From Allobogoriella deserti (GTDB lineage: Bacteria; Actinomycetota; Actinomycetes; Actinomycetales; Actinomycetaceae): a stretch of DNA of 64,000 nt. The notes under the pieces are model-generated. The model did not search any database and was not told the DNA's origin. It saw only the letters and a list, made by a program, of their open reading frames with translations. Made by a program: the position numbers and the translations under genes. Location: positions 263,225 through 327,224 of the forward strand of contig NZ_JBHUEE010000005.1 in assembly GCF_042680605.1 (NCBI RefSeq), in the 5' to 3' direction. Shown one piece after another: positions 1 through 7,457 of the stretch (position 1 is its first letter; each line of letters begins with the position of its first letter).

Positions 1-370
1 CGGCGACCTGCATGGCTTCCTGGGCCGTCGTCATCTCCTGCGGCACGTGACGGCGGCGCGCGAGGTGGGCCGCCGCGGTCGCCTCGAAGGTCGACCTGCT
101 GAAGAACAGGTCCTCGATCTCGTGCTCGTCCAGCCGCGGGACGACGGCGGACTTGTGCGCCACCCTGCGGAGGAGGCCGAGACTGGTCAGGCGTTCGAGG
201 CATGACTTGGCGGTCGGCCGGGCCACGCCGTACTCGCCGGCGACGCGCTGTTCGGTGACCTTCTCCCCGGGCTTGATCTCACCGTTGATGATCCGCGTGC
301 GCAGCGACTCGAAGAGCGCCTCTGTGAGCGAGGTGGGGCCGAGCTTGAACTGGCTGGGGCTTGTCGACAC
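1..370 (-). CDS. GntR-family transcriptional regulator (FCD type), 3' part missing
   Basis: N-terminal 123 codons of a GntR-type repressor; the gene runs off the left edge. Not a listed long reading frame because it is open at the edge; I read it from a GTG at 370, preceded on the minus strand by a GGAGG-type ribosome site. Residues 10-75 form the winged helix (ALFESLRTRIINGEIKPGE, then VAGEYGVARPTAKSCLERL), followed by the start of an FCD-like helical effector domain (FFSRSTFEATAAAHLARR). It sits upstream of, and reads in the same direction as, the isomerase gene that ends at 462. It may control the sugar module; palindromes at 1293 and 7376 are candidate targets. The family call is secure, the ligand unknown. 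Confidence 0.8.
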   Translation of the reverse strand, partial: MSTSPSQFKLGPTSLTEALFESLRTRIINGEIKPGEKVTEQRVAGEYGVARPTAKSCLERLTSLGLLRRVAHKSAVVPRLDEHEIEDLFFSRSTFEATAAAHLARRRHVPQEMTTAQEAMQVA

Positions 371-461
371 ACCTCGTCCTTCCTCCGGCACGGCGAGATC
401 CCGGCCATGTCAGTGGCGATCACTCGCCAGACATCATGACAGTTTCCACCGGCCGGTGCCG

Positions 462-1262
462 TCAGGCCTCGAGCCAGCCCAGGGTCTGTCGCGTGGGCCG
501 CGTCGGCTTGTACTCGGCCGCCACGGTGCCGGTGTAGCCGGTCTCGCGCAGCGCCCGTGCGATCTCGTCCCAGTTCAGGTCGCCGGAGCCCGGTTCACCG
601 CGGCCCGGTGCGTCGGCGAGCTGGACGTGCCCGAACCTCCCGCGCGTCTCGCGTACGGCGGCGGCGACATCGACGCCGTTGTGGCCCAGGTGGAAGGTGT
701 CCACCAGCAGTGCCAGGCGCGGGGAGCCGACCTCCTCGACGAGATCCAATGCGTCACGATGCGTGGTCAGTGGGTAGGCCCCGTTGAGGCCGTGCGCGAG
801 CGGTTCGACGAGCACCGTCCCATCGATCTCGTCGACGGCCTCGGCCGCAGCACGGTAGGCGCGGACGGCGACGGCTCGTTGTTGCTTCTCGCTCTCGGAC
901 GGGTCGAGCTGGCCGTAGAGGAGGTTGAACGCGCGACACCCGGTGGCGCGGGCCAGGTGCAGCAGCGCCTCGGTCGCCGTCTCGAGCTCGTTCGCGCGCT
1001 CCGGCCGGCACGCGATTCCGCGTTCTCCACCGGGCATGTCGCCGGCGAAGAAGTTCAGGCCGGTCAGGCGCACGCCGGCGTCGGCGACGGCGCCTGCGAC
1101 GTCGTCGAGCTCGGTGGCCGTGGGATCGGCGGTGGGGAACGGCCACCATGATTCGACCGAGGTGAAGCCTGCGTCCGCTGCGGCACGGAATCGTTCGAGA
1201 TAGGGCACGTCGGTGAACAGGAGCGAGATGTTGGCGCTGACGTCGTAGTCGTTCCACTTCAT
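462..1262 (-). CDS. Hydroxypyruvate isomerase / sugar-phosphate isomerase-epimerase-like TIM barrel
   Basis: 266 residues, the usual size for the Hyi/OtnI family. The start chosen is ATG 1262 (MKWNDYDVSANISLLF), because the family begins there; the frame is open further upstream but that part would cross the intergenic palindrome. Two glutamates in the expected strand ends, in VLVEPLAHG and VAAEYKPT, correspond to the catalytic Glu pair, and VDTFHLGHNG is the usual metal-binding Asp/His segment. The family interconverts hydroxypyruvate and tartronate semialdehyde or 2-keto sugar derivatives. A tartronate-semialdehyde-reductase-like gene at 4514 would be its natural partner. Divergent from the hydrolase gene at 1340. 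The exact substrate is an inference. Confidence 0.8.
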   Translation of the reverse strand: MKWNDYDVSANISLLFTDVPYLERFRAAADAGFTSVESWWPFPTADPTATELDDVAGAVADAGVRLTGLNFFAGDMPGGERGIACRPERANELETATEALLHLARATGCRAFNLLYGQLDPSESEKQQRAVAVRAYRAAAEAVDEIDGTVLVEPLAHGLNGAYPLTTHRDALDLVEEVGSPRLALLVDTFHLGHNGVDVAAAVRETRGRFGHVQLADAPGRGEPGSGDLNWDEIARALRETGYTGTVAAEYKPTRPTRQTLGWLEA

Positions 1263-1292
1263 AGCAGGATCTTGCCACGACCATGACGTACA

Positions 1293-1309
1293 TGTCAGCA
1301 TGTCTGACA
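1293..1309. promoter_or_regulatory. Palindrome in divergent promoter region (probable GntR-type operator)
   Basis: TGTCAG-CATGT-CTGACA is a perfect inverted repeat with 6-bp arms, located about 30 bp from both divergent starts (1262 minus, 1340 plus). Its right half, 1300-1310, matches TTGTCNGACAA at 10 of 11 positions, the TGTNNNACA class often bound by GntR/FCD proteins. A similar element lies at 7376-7386. Confidence 0.5.
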
Positions 1310-1339
1310 ATTCAGCGACGAAGCTCAGGAGGAGGCGCC

Positions 1340-3463
1340 GTGGCGCTCGCAGATGTTCGACCCGAAGGCCTGGACGCGGACCGTTCCCCGGAATGGTTCC
1401 GGACGGCGACCCGGTGGACCCAGGTCACCTTCACCGACGACGACCCGGGAACGTTCGACATCGACTTCTGGATCGACGTCATGCGCCGCACGCGGTCCAA
1501 CGCGTTGTGCCTCAGTGCCGGCGGGTACATGGCCTTCTATCCCACGCAGCTGCCCTTCCATCACCGCAGCGCGCATCTCGCCGGCGGTGACCCGTTCGGC
1601 GAGCTGGTCGACGCCGCACGCGGACTCGGCATGCACGTGATGGCTCGCGTCGACCCGCACGCGATTCATCAGGACGCTGCCGAAGCCCACCCGGAGTGGC
1701 TCGCCCGGGATGAGGAGGGCAATCCGATCGAGCACGATTCGATGCCCGGGGTCTTCTGGACGGATCCGTTCAGTACGTACCTGAGCGAGCACATCACGCA
1801 GATCGCGCAGGAGATCACCGAGCGGTACGACGTCGACGCCCTGTTTGCCAACCGGTGGGAGTCGGTCAAGGGCGTGTCCTACTCCGAACCCGTCGCGAGA
1901 CGATTCCGGGCCGAGACCGGCCACGAGCTGCCCCGCCCCAGTGACCTCACGGATCCGGCGTGGGCGGCCTACACCCGGTGGCGCAGCACGAAGTTCAGCG
2001 AACTGGTCGGACTGTGGGACGACGCTGTGCGCGCCGTGAAACCGCACGTGCGGTTCATCCCCAACCGGAACCCGCGCATCACCCGGGACCTTGTGCGTGA
2101 GCTGATCGAGGACCGGTACCCGATGCTCGTGATCGACAAGCAAGGGCGCTGGGAGGACGAGGCGGCATGGACGCCGGGGCGGATCGGCAAACGAGCCCGT
2201 GGCCTCTTCCCCGACCGCCCGGTGGCGTTGCTGGCCTCCGTCGGCACCGAGCATCACGCGCTGCGCTGGAAGGACTCGGTCACCAGTCCGGCCGAACTGA
2301 CGAGCTTCATCGTCGACGGGTTCGTCCACGGTGGGCGACCGTGGTTCTCGAAGTTCAAGGCGGAGATCTTCGACCCTCGCTGGGTCGAGCCGGTGACGGA
2401 GGCGTTCGAGTTGCACCATCGGTGCGAGCCGCTGCTCGAGCGCCTCACGCACGTGGCCGAGGTCGCGATCCTCGACGTCCGCGCTCCCGACGGCCCGACG
2501 CCGTGGACCCCGTCCGACCGGGACCCCCGGGCGCACGAGGACGGTCTTTACCAGGCGCTGGTCGAGGCGCGTATCCCGTTCGAGTACATCTCCGACGAGA
2601 TCTTGACGCTCGAGCGACTTGCCGGTGTGCGCGTCCTCGTGCTCCCGGCGTCCTGCGACCTGGCGCCGGCACACGTCGAGGTGCTCGAGCAGTTCGTCGC
2701 TCGCGGCGGAAGCGTGGTGGCCTGCTACGACTCGGGTGCCCGTGCGACGCCGGGCGGGACACGGGAGTTCGCGCTCGGGGACCTGCTCGGCGTCCGACTC
2801 GAACGCGACGCGTACGGTCCGGTGAAGAACAACTACATCGCACTCGAGGGTGATCACCCGCTGAACCGCGGCTACGACGGCGCGCGCCGGATCGTCGGCG
2901 GCACCACGCTGCTCGATGTTCGGGCGGAACCGGGGACCGATGTGCCGTTCCGGTTCATCCCCGCGTACCCGGACCTTCCCATGGAGGAGGTCTATCCGCG
3001 CTCCTACGACGGTCCGCCCGCCGTCGTCACGCGCGAGCATCCCTCGGGTGGGCGGACCGTGTACGTCGCGTTCAACCTCGGCGAGGTCTACTGGAGGGCG
3101 CTGCAGGCGGACCACGGGAGGCTGATCGCCAACGCCGTGACGTGGGCGCGCGGTGACGACTCGCCGCAGGTCGAGGTCCGCGGCGCCGGGCTGGTCGACC
3201 TCGCGACGCTGGCCGGCGACGGGGAACTGGCGGCGTGTCTGGTCAACCTCAACGACCCGATGGCGATGCGAGGGCAGCGTCACGAGCTCATCCCGTTGAC
3301 CGACCAGGAGGTCCGGGTGCGCCTGCCCGAGGGGGCGGTGTCCGTGCGGGCGCGGCTGGTCGTGGCGGACCGGAGCGTGCCCGTCGACGTCGTCGAGGGG
3401 ATTGCCCGGGTGAGCGTGGAGGAGCTGGAGCTCCTCGAGGTCGTCCACCTCACCTGGTCCTGA
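1340..3463 (+). CDS. GHL6/beta-galactosidase-like hydrolase, TIM barrel plus GATase-like domain
   Basis: 707 residues from GTG 1340, which has an AGGAGGAGG ribosome site 6-7 nt upstream; the open frame extends 19 codons further but lacks such a site. The N-terminal 340 residues look like a glycosidase-type TIM barrel (hypothetical glycosyl hydrolase 6 group: NALCLSAGGYMAFYPTQLP, HPEWLARDEEGNP, DVDALFANRWES). Residues about 380-580 resemble the glutamine-amidotransferase-like trimerisation domain of GH42 enzymes (VRVLVLPASCDLAP, GSVVACYDSG). No signal peptide, so it acts inside the cell on imported sugar. Paralogous in layout to 5377-7365. Ends exactly where the convergent GntR gene ends. Catalytic residues and substrate unknown. 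Confidence 0.75.
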   Translation: MALADVRPEGLDADRSPEWFRTATRWTQVTFTDDDPGTFDIDFWIDVMRRTRSNALCLSAGGYMAFYPTQLPFHHRSAHLAGGDPFGELVDAARGLGMHVMARVDPHAIHQDAAEAHPEWLARDEEGNPIEHDSMPGVFWTDPFSTYLSEHITQIAQEITERYDVDALFANRWESVKGVSYSEPVARRFRAETGHELPRPSDLTDPAWAAYTRWRSTKFSELVGLWDDAVRAVKPHVRFIPNRNPRITRDLVRELIEDRYPMLVIDKQGRWEDEAAWTPGRIGKRARGLFPDRPVALLASVGTEHHALRWKDSVTSPAELTSFIVDGFVHGGRPWFSKFKAEIFDPRWVEPVTEAFELHHRCEPLLERLTHVAEVAILDVRAPDGPTPWTPSDRDPRAHEDGLYQALVEARIPFEYISDEILTLERLAGVRVLVLPASCDLAPAHVEVLEQFVARGGSVVACYDSGARATPGGTREFALGDLLGVRLERDAYGPVKNNYIALEGDHPLNRGYDGARRIVGGTTLLDVRAEPGTDVPFRFIPAYPDLPMEEVYPRSYDGPPAVVTREHPSGGRTVYVAFNLGEVYWRALQADHGRLIANAVTWARGDDSPQVEVRGAGLVDLATLAGDGELAACLVNLNDPMAMRGQRHELIPLTDQEVRVRLPEGAVSVRARLVVADRSVPVDVVEGIARVSVEELELLEVVHLTWS

Positions 3464-4171
3464 TCAGGTCGCGTCGGCCAGCAGTGCTTCCTCGATGTCG
3501 ACCAGGTGCATGATCATGAGCTGCCGGGCTCGCCGGCCGTCGCCCGACTGAACCGCGTCGAAGATGAGGTCGTGGTGGGTGAGGTAGCGGTAGAGGTGGT
3601 CCTCGCTCTGGCGCACGTGTCCCTTGAGTTCGGCCCACAGGTCGCCGCTCATCATCTGGGCGAGCTGCCCCTGCAGGGCGATCAGGGCCGGGTTGCGTGT
3701 GGCGCCGGCGACCGCGGTGTGGAACAGCAGGTCGGGGGCTGCCGGGTCCTGGTGGGCGATGACGGCCTCGTGCTGTCGCTCCAGCGCGTTTCGCATGGCC
3801 TCGAGCTCGGCCTCGCCCGCCTGTGCCGCCGCGTGTTCGGCGCAGGTGGGCTCCACGGCCATACGCGCGACCATGAGGTCGAGCGGGCTCTGTTCGCCGG
3901 CGGCCTCCGCGCGTGCGCGCAAGGCTGCGTCGTACGACGTGGAACTCGGCGTGACCACCGTGCCGGATCGGCCGCGGATCTCGAGTGCGCCCGCGTGGGC
4001 CAGCGCCCGGATCGCCTCGCGCAACGTATTGCGGCTGACCCCGAGCTGCTGGGCGAGGGCGCGTTCCGACGGCAGGACCGAGCCGACCGCGAACTGCTCT
4101 TCCCGGATGGCAGTCAGCAGTCGGTCGACGGTCTGTGCATGGACGCTCGCCGGGCGCGCCATCTCACGCAT
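3464..4171 (-). CDS. GntR-family regulator, FadR/FCD subfamily
   Basis: 235 residues. Winged helix at residues 10-75 (LPSERALAQQLGVSRNTLRE is the classical GntR signature), then an all-helical FCD effector domain with the metal-ligand pattern D...H...H (DPAAPDLLFHTAVAGA, HHDLIFDAVQSGD). Start at ATG 4171; ATG 4162 is an alternative. Divergent from the operon beginning at 4514; three TGGT-NNN-ACCA type sites in the 342-bp gap are its likely operators, implying autoregulation and control of the operon. Abuts the hydrolase gene tail to tail with no gap. Confidence 0.88.
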   Translation of the reverse strand: MREMARPASVHAQTVDRLLTAIREEQFAVGSVLPSERALAQQLGVSRNTLREAIRALAHAGALEIRGRSGTVVTPSSTSYDAALRARAEAAGEQSPLDLMVARMAVEPTCAEHAAAQAGEAELEAMRNALERQHEAVIAHQDPAAPDLLFHTAVAGATRNPALIALQGQLAQMMSGDLWAELKGHVRQSEDHLYRYLTHHDLIFDAVQSGDGRRARQLMIMHLVDIEEALLADAT

Positions 4172-4222
4172 GCCTCACGCTTCTCGACATGTGGGTGACC
4201 CTACAGGGTGCCCGAACGACAG

Positions 4223-4233
4223 TGGTCCAACCA
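4223..4233. promoter_or_regulatory. GntR/FadR-type operator, copy 1
   Basis: TGGTCCAACCA: arms TGGT and ACCA around a 3-bp centre, the FadR-subfamily consensus. It lies 52 bp upstream of the GntR start (4171), placed for autoregulation. The identical 11-mer recurs at 4379-4389. Confidence 0.65.
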
Positions 4234-4349
4234 ACTGCCGAGGATCGGTGCGTCTCGGCCTGCGCTGTCCTTCGCGTGAACTCTGCGCGAATCTCGCTTC
4301 GGCACGGAATAGCCAAGCTATATCCATGCCGCGAACCCCTTGACGTGCG

Positions 4350-4360
4350 AGGTCCGACCA
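4350..4360. promoter_or_regulatory. GntR/FadR-type operator, degenerate copy
   Basis: AGGTCCGACCA matches TGGTNNNACCA except for the first base. It lies 19 bp before copy 3, and the pair could bind two dimers cooperatively. Confidence 0.45.
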
Positions 4361-4378
4361 GGAAGTATCACCAGCAAC

Positions 4379-4389
4379 TGGTCCAACCA
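4379..4389. promoter_or_regulatory. GntR/FadR-type operator, copy 3
   Basis: TGGTCCAACCA, identical to the site at 4223-4233, about 125 bp upstream of the GTG at 4514. The rest of the 342-bp gap (4172-4513) shows no credible gene; a weak AT-rich patch (AAGCTATAT, about 4316-4324) between the sites could be a -10 element. Confidence 0.65.
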
Positions 4390-4513
4390 GATGACGTGAC
4401 ACATCGAGAGGGCTGCGCCGGCGGTCAACGACGACGGCGCCCGGCCGGACGGTCCGCCGGGCGGCGAGCAACGGAATCCTGCGGCCGCGGCAGTTCCAGA
4501 GCAAGGAGAACGT

Positions 4514-5380
4514 GTGCGAATCGGATTCATCGGCCTCGGGGTCATGGGTGTGCCCATGGCACTCAACCTCATCCGCGCCGGTCATGACCTGACCGTGCAC
4601 CGGATCAAAGAGCGCTCGAAGGTCCTGGTCGAGGAAGGGGCGGTGGCGGCGCCGTCGGCGCAGGAGGTCGCCCGGCGATCCGAGGTCGTCATCCTCATGC
4701 TTCCCGATACTCCCGACGTCGAGCAGGTCCTCACGGCCGAGGACGGCGTCGTCGCCGGGCTGGCGCCCGGCACGTTGGTGATCGACATGAGCTCGATCTC
4801 GCCGGTCGCGACGGTCGACCTCGCCCGGCGGGTCCACGACGCAGGTGGGGAGTACGTCGACGCCCCGGTCTCCGGCGGCGACGTCGGCGCGCGGGACGGG
4901 ACGTTGACGATCTTCGTCGGCGGGAGCGACGCCGCCGTCGGGCGGGCCCTGCCTCTGCTCGACCTCATGGGCAGGACCATCACCCACATGGGCCCGGTCG
5001 GTGCCGGCCAGGCCACCAAGGTGGTGAACCAGATCATCGTGGCTCTGACGATCGAGGCCGTCGCCGAAGGGATGGCGGTCGCCGAGGCCTCAGGCATCGA
5101 CCCGGCGACGGTCCGCGAAGCGCTCTCCGGCGGCTTCGCCTCGTCCCGGGTGCTCGAGCTGCACGGCCAACGCATGATCGACCGGGCCTTCGAGCCGGGC
5201 TTCCGCATCCGGCTGCATCGCAAGGATCTCGGCATCGCACTCGCGTCGGCGGAGCACTACGGCGCCGAGCTCCCGGGCACCGCGGCGGTCGCCCGCCAGA
5301 TGGACCAGGCTTTGGCGAGGTCCTGGGGCGAGCTCGACCACTCCGCCCTGTTCCGGGTCCTCGACGGAGGACACGGATGA
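4514..5380 (+). CDS. NAD(P)-dependent beta-hydroxyacid dehydrogenase (tartronate semialdehyde reductase / 3-hydroxyisobutyrate dehydrogenase family)
   Basis: 288 residues starting at GTG 4514 behind AAGGAG. The N-terminus has the Rossmann fingerprint GFIGLGVMGVPMALNL; the substrate signature DAPVSGGDVGARDGTL lies at about residues 116-131; the catalytic lysine is in GAGQATKVVNQ near residue 170. Length is typical. First gene of the operon 4514-11598 and overlaps the next gene by 4 nt. With the hydroxypyruvate-isomerase-like gene it could reduce tartronate semialdehyde to glycerate, but related enzymes use many 3-hydroxyacids, so the substrate is open. Confidence 0.88.
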   Translation: MRIGFIGLGVMGVPMALNLIRAGHDLTVHRIKERSKVLVEEGAVAAPSAQEVARRSEVVILMLPDTPDVEQVLTAEDGVVAGLAPGTLVIDMSSISPVATVDLARRVHDAGGEYVDAPVSGGDVGARDGTLTIFVGGSDAAVGRALPLLDLMGRTITHMGPVGAGQATKVVNQIIVALTIEAVAEGMAVAEASGIDPATVREALSGGFASSRVLELHGQRMIDRAFEPGFRIRLHRKDLGIALASAEHYGAELPGTAAVARQMDQALARSWGELDHSALFRVLDGGHG

Positions 5381-7365
5381 GCTCGCCGTGGTGGCACGAG
5401 CCGTTCCGGGGTGTTCAGACGAACCTGCGGGAGATCGATGCCGATCTCGATGTCGAGGCTGTCCTCGACTTCATCGAGGACTACGGCGCCGACACGTGGT
5501 TGCTGAGCGTCGGCGGGATCATCGCGAACTATCCCAGTGAACTGGACTGTCAGACGGTCAACCCGGCGCTGGCGGCTCGTGCGTCGGGCGATCTGATCGG
5601 TGACGCGGTGAGTGCTGCGCGCCGGCGCGGCATTCGCGTGCTCGCCCGCATGGACTTCTCCAAGGTCGACGCCCGGCGTGCGGAGGAGCATCCGGAGTGG
5701 TGCTTCGTCGGCCCGGACGGTCGTGCCCAGATCTACAACGGCTACCGCAGCGTCTGCCCCTCGGGTGAGTACTACCAGCGGAAGATGTTCGACGTCGTGG
5801 CGGAGGTGCTCTCCCGGTACGACGTCGCCGGATTCTTCTTCAACATGATGCACTTCAACGAGCGGGACTATTCCCGCCGGTACCACGGGGTGTGCCACTG
5901 CACGTCGTGCCTGAGCGCGTTCCGCTCCTACGCGCCCGACGTCGAGCACCCCACCGGGCCCGACTCGCCCGGTTACCAGGTGTGGCGCTCGTGGTCCGCC
6001 GGCGTGCTCGACGACCTCAACACCCGGATGCGCGAGCACATCTCCGAGCTGGACCGTGACGTGGCGCTGATGCTGCGCGAGAGCGCGCACATCACGTACC
6101 ACGAGGCGAACAACGCCGTCGGGCGGCCGTTGTGGCACCACCTGACCTCGGAGTCGGTCAGTGCGCACCGGTCACGGGACCGAGATCGCACCGTGTACGT
6201 CAACTGCACCGCATTCGTCGACATGCCGTATCGATGGGCCGGTGAGGACCCGAACCACGTGGCCCAGTATCTTCTCCAGGCCATGGCCCACGGTGGGCAT
6301 CCCTCGACCTACCTCATGGGCACACCCGAGACGGCGCGGTACGAGGGGCTCGAGGTCGGCCGGAGCCTGACGCGCTTCCACCGCGACCACGCCAGCCTCT
6401 ACGCCGGCCTGCGCTCGGGCGCTCGCGTCGGGCTGGTCCGGCCGCACGGTGGTTCGCACGATGCTCGCAGGCTCGCCGAGTTCCGCGGGTGGTACCAGTG
6501 TCTGGTCGAGCAGCACGTGCCCTTCGACGTGCTCGAGCAGAGTGCGCTCGACGGCATCGATCCGCAGCAGTACGACCTGGTGATCCTCGCGGATCTGGGG
6601 CCGCTGGCCCCGCACGGCGTCGCCGGCGTCGAATCGTTGCTCGAGCAGGGATCTGCCGTGGTCGCCACCGGGGACTCCGCCTGGTCCCGAGGGGAGCTGC
6701 AGGTTCCCGGCGCCGGTTCGCTCGCCCGATGGAAGGCGGAGTACACCACCGAGGAATCGCTGTTCGGCCTGCACATCCCCGTCGATTCCTCGGGTGACTA
6801 CGTCCCGGCGGTCGGGGGATTCGGTGTGCTCGAGCCGTCATCCGAGGCCGAGGTGGACTGGCGGGCTCTCGGGCGCGCGCTCTACGGGCCACCGGAGAAG
6901 TGCTACGGCCACGTGCCGGTGCCGCATCCCGGGTGGGTTGCCGGCCGGGTCGGTCGCGGCCGGCTCGCTGTGGTGCCGTGGCGGCCCGGTCAGCTCTATC
7001 ACGAGCTCGGGCTCACACGGGTGCGCGATGCGGTGGTCGCGAAGGTGTTCACGTTGACCCGCAGTGGCCGCCAGGTGGAGGCCGAGCTGCCCGCCCAGGT
7101 TCAGGTCGTCCTCGGGACGAACCGGGCGGGAGCCACCGTTGTGCACCTGCTGAACCGTTCGGGGGATGCACCTCAGCGTTTCGTCGAACCCGTGCCGGTC
7201 CCGGCCGGCCGGCTGCGTGTGCGGACGCCGGCAGACCCCGTGATCGCCCGTGCCCAGGTGTCCTCGGAGGACCTGAGCTGGCACCGCGAGGGCGATGTCG
7301 TGGTGTTCCGGACACCTCGAGTGGGCCTCTTCGAGGTTCTCGAGATCCAGTGGAGTAACAACTAG
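5377..7365 (+). CDS. Second GHL6/beta-galactosidase-like hydrolase
   Basis: 662 residues; ATG 5377 overlaps the previous stop (ATGA). N-terminal TIM-barrel-like part with the same landmarks as the 1340-3463 protein (TWLLSVGGIIANYPSEL, HPEWCFVGPDG, YDVAGFFFNMMHF). Unlike the paralogue it carries a CxCxxC cluster (GVCHCTSCLSAF, about residues 170-181), often seen in this group and probably binding zinc. Residues about 345-520 form the GATase-like domain (YDLVILADLGPLAPHGV, GSAVVATGDSAW). No signal peptide, so cytoplasmic. Co-transcribed with the dehydrogenase and the ABC importer, which suggests it cleaves the imported sugar. Substrate unknown. Confidence 0.78.
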   Translation: MSSPWWHEPFRGVQTNLREIDADLDVEAVLDFIEDYGADTWLLSVGGIIANYPSELDCQTVNPALAARASGDLIGDAVSAARRRGIRVLARMDFSKVDARRAEEHPEWCFVGPDGRAQIYNGYRSVCPSGEYYQRKMFDVVAEVLSRYDVAGFFFNMMHFNERDYSRRYHGVCHCTSCLSAFRSYAPDVEHPTGPDSPGYQVWRSWSAGVLDDLNTRMREHISELDRDVALMLRESAHITYHEANNAVGRPLWHHLTSESVSAHRSRDRDRTVYVNCTAFVDMPYRWAGEDPNHVAQYLLQAMAHGGHPSTYLMGTPETARYEGLEVGRSLTRFHRDHASLYAGLRSGARVGLVRPHGGSHDARRLAEFRGWYQCLVEQHVPFDVLEQSALDGIDPQQYDLVILADLGPLAPHGVAGVESLLEQGSAVVATGDSAWSRGELQVPGAGSLARWKAEYTTEESLFGLHIPVDSSGDYVPAVGGFGVLEPSSEAEVDWRALGRALYGPPEKCYGHVPVPHPGWVAGRVGRGRLAVVPWRPGQLYHELGLTRVRDAVVAKVFTLTRSGRQVEAELPAQVQVVLGTNRAGATVVHLLNRSGDAPQRFVEPVPVPAGRLRVRTPADPVIARAQVSSEDLSWHREGDVVVFRTPRVGLFEVLEIQWSNN

Positions 7366-7375
7366 ACGTGCATAC

Positions 7376-7386
7376 TTGACAGACAA
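7376..7386. promoter_or_regulatory. Operator-like 11-mer with embedded -35 box
   Basis: TTGACAGACAA differs at one base from the palindrome TTGTCNGACAA, which also fits 1300-1310. The same bases include a perfect -35 hexamer TTGACA. Located 10 bp after the hydrolase stop and 72 bp before the binding-protein gene, so the transporter may have its own regulated promoter. Confidence 0.4.
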
Positions 7387-7412
7387 TCTAGATGTGGCAA
7401 CAGTGGGGCGTA

Positions 7413-7427
7413 CCCGATCGGATCGGG
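7413..7427. repeat. Perfect inverted repeat upstream of the binding-protein gene
   Basis: CCCGATC-G-GATCGGG, 7-bp arms with a 1-bp centre, 31 bp before ATG 7458. The centre is too short for an RNA hairpin loop with full stem, so an operator is more likely than a terminator. Confidence 0.4.
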
Positions 7428-7457
7428 CCCTGCACCTTCCAATGACGGGAGAGAACG

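Noticed and set aside
1325..3448. Open frame of about 700 codons on the minus strand
   Set aside because: Exact antisense of the GHL6-like gene; residue use (Arg, His, Gly, Val rich without motifs) is that of a high-GC shadow.
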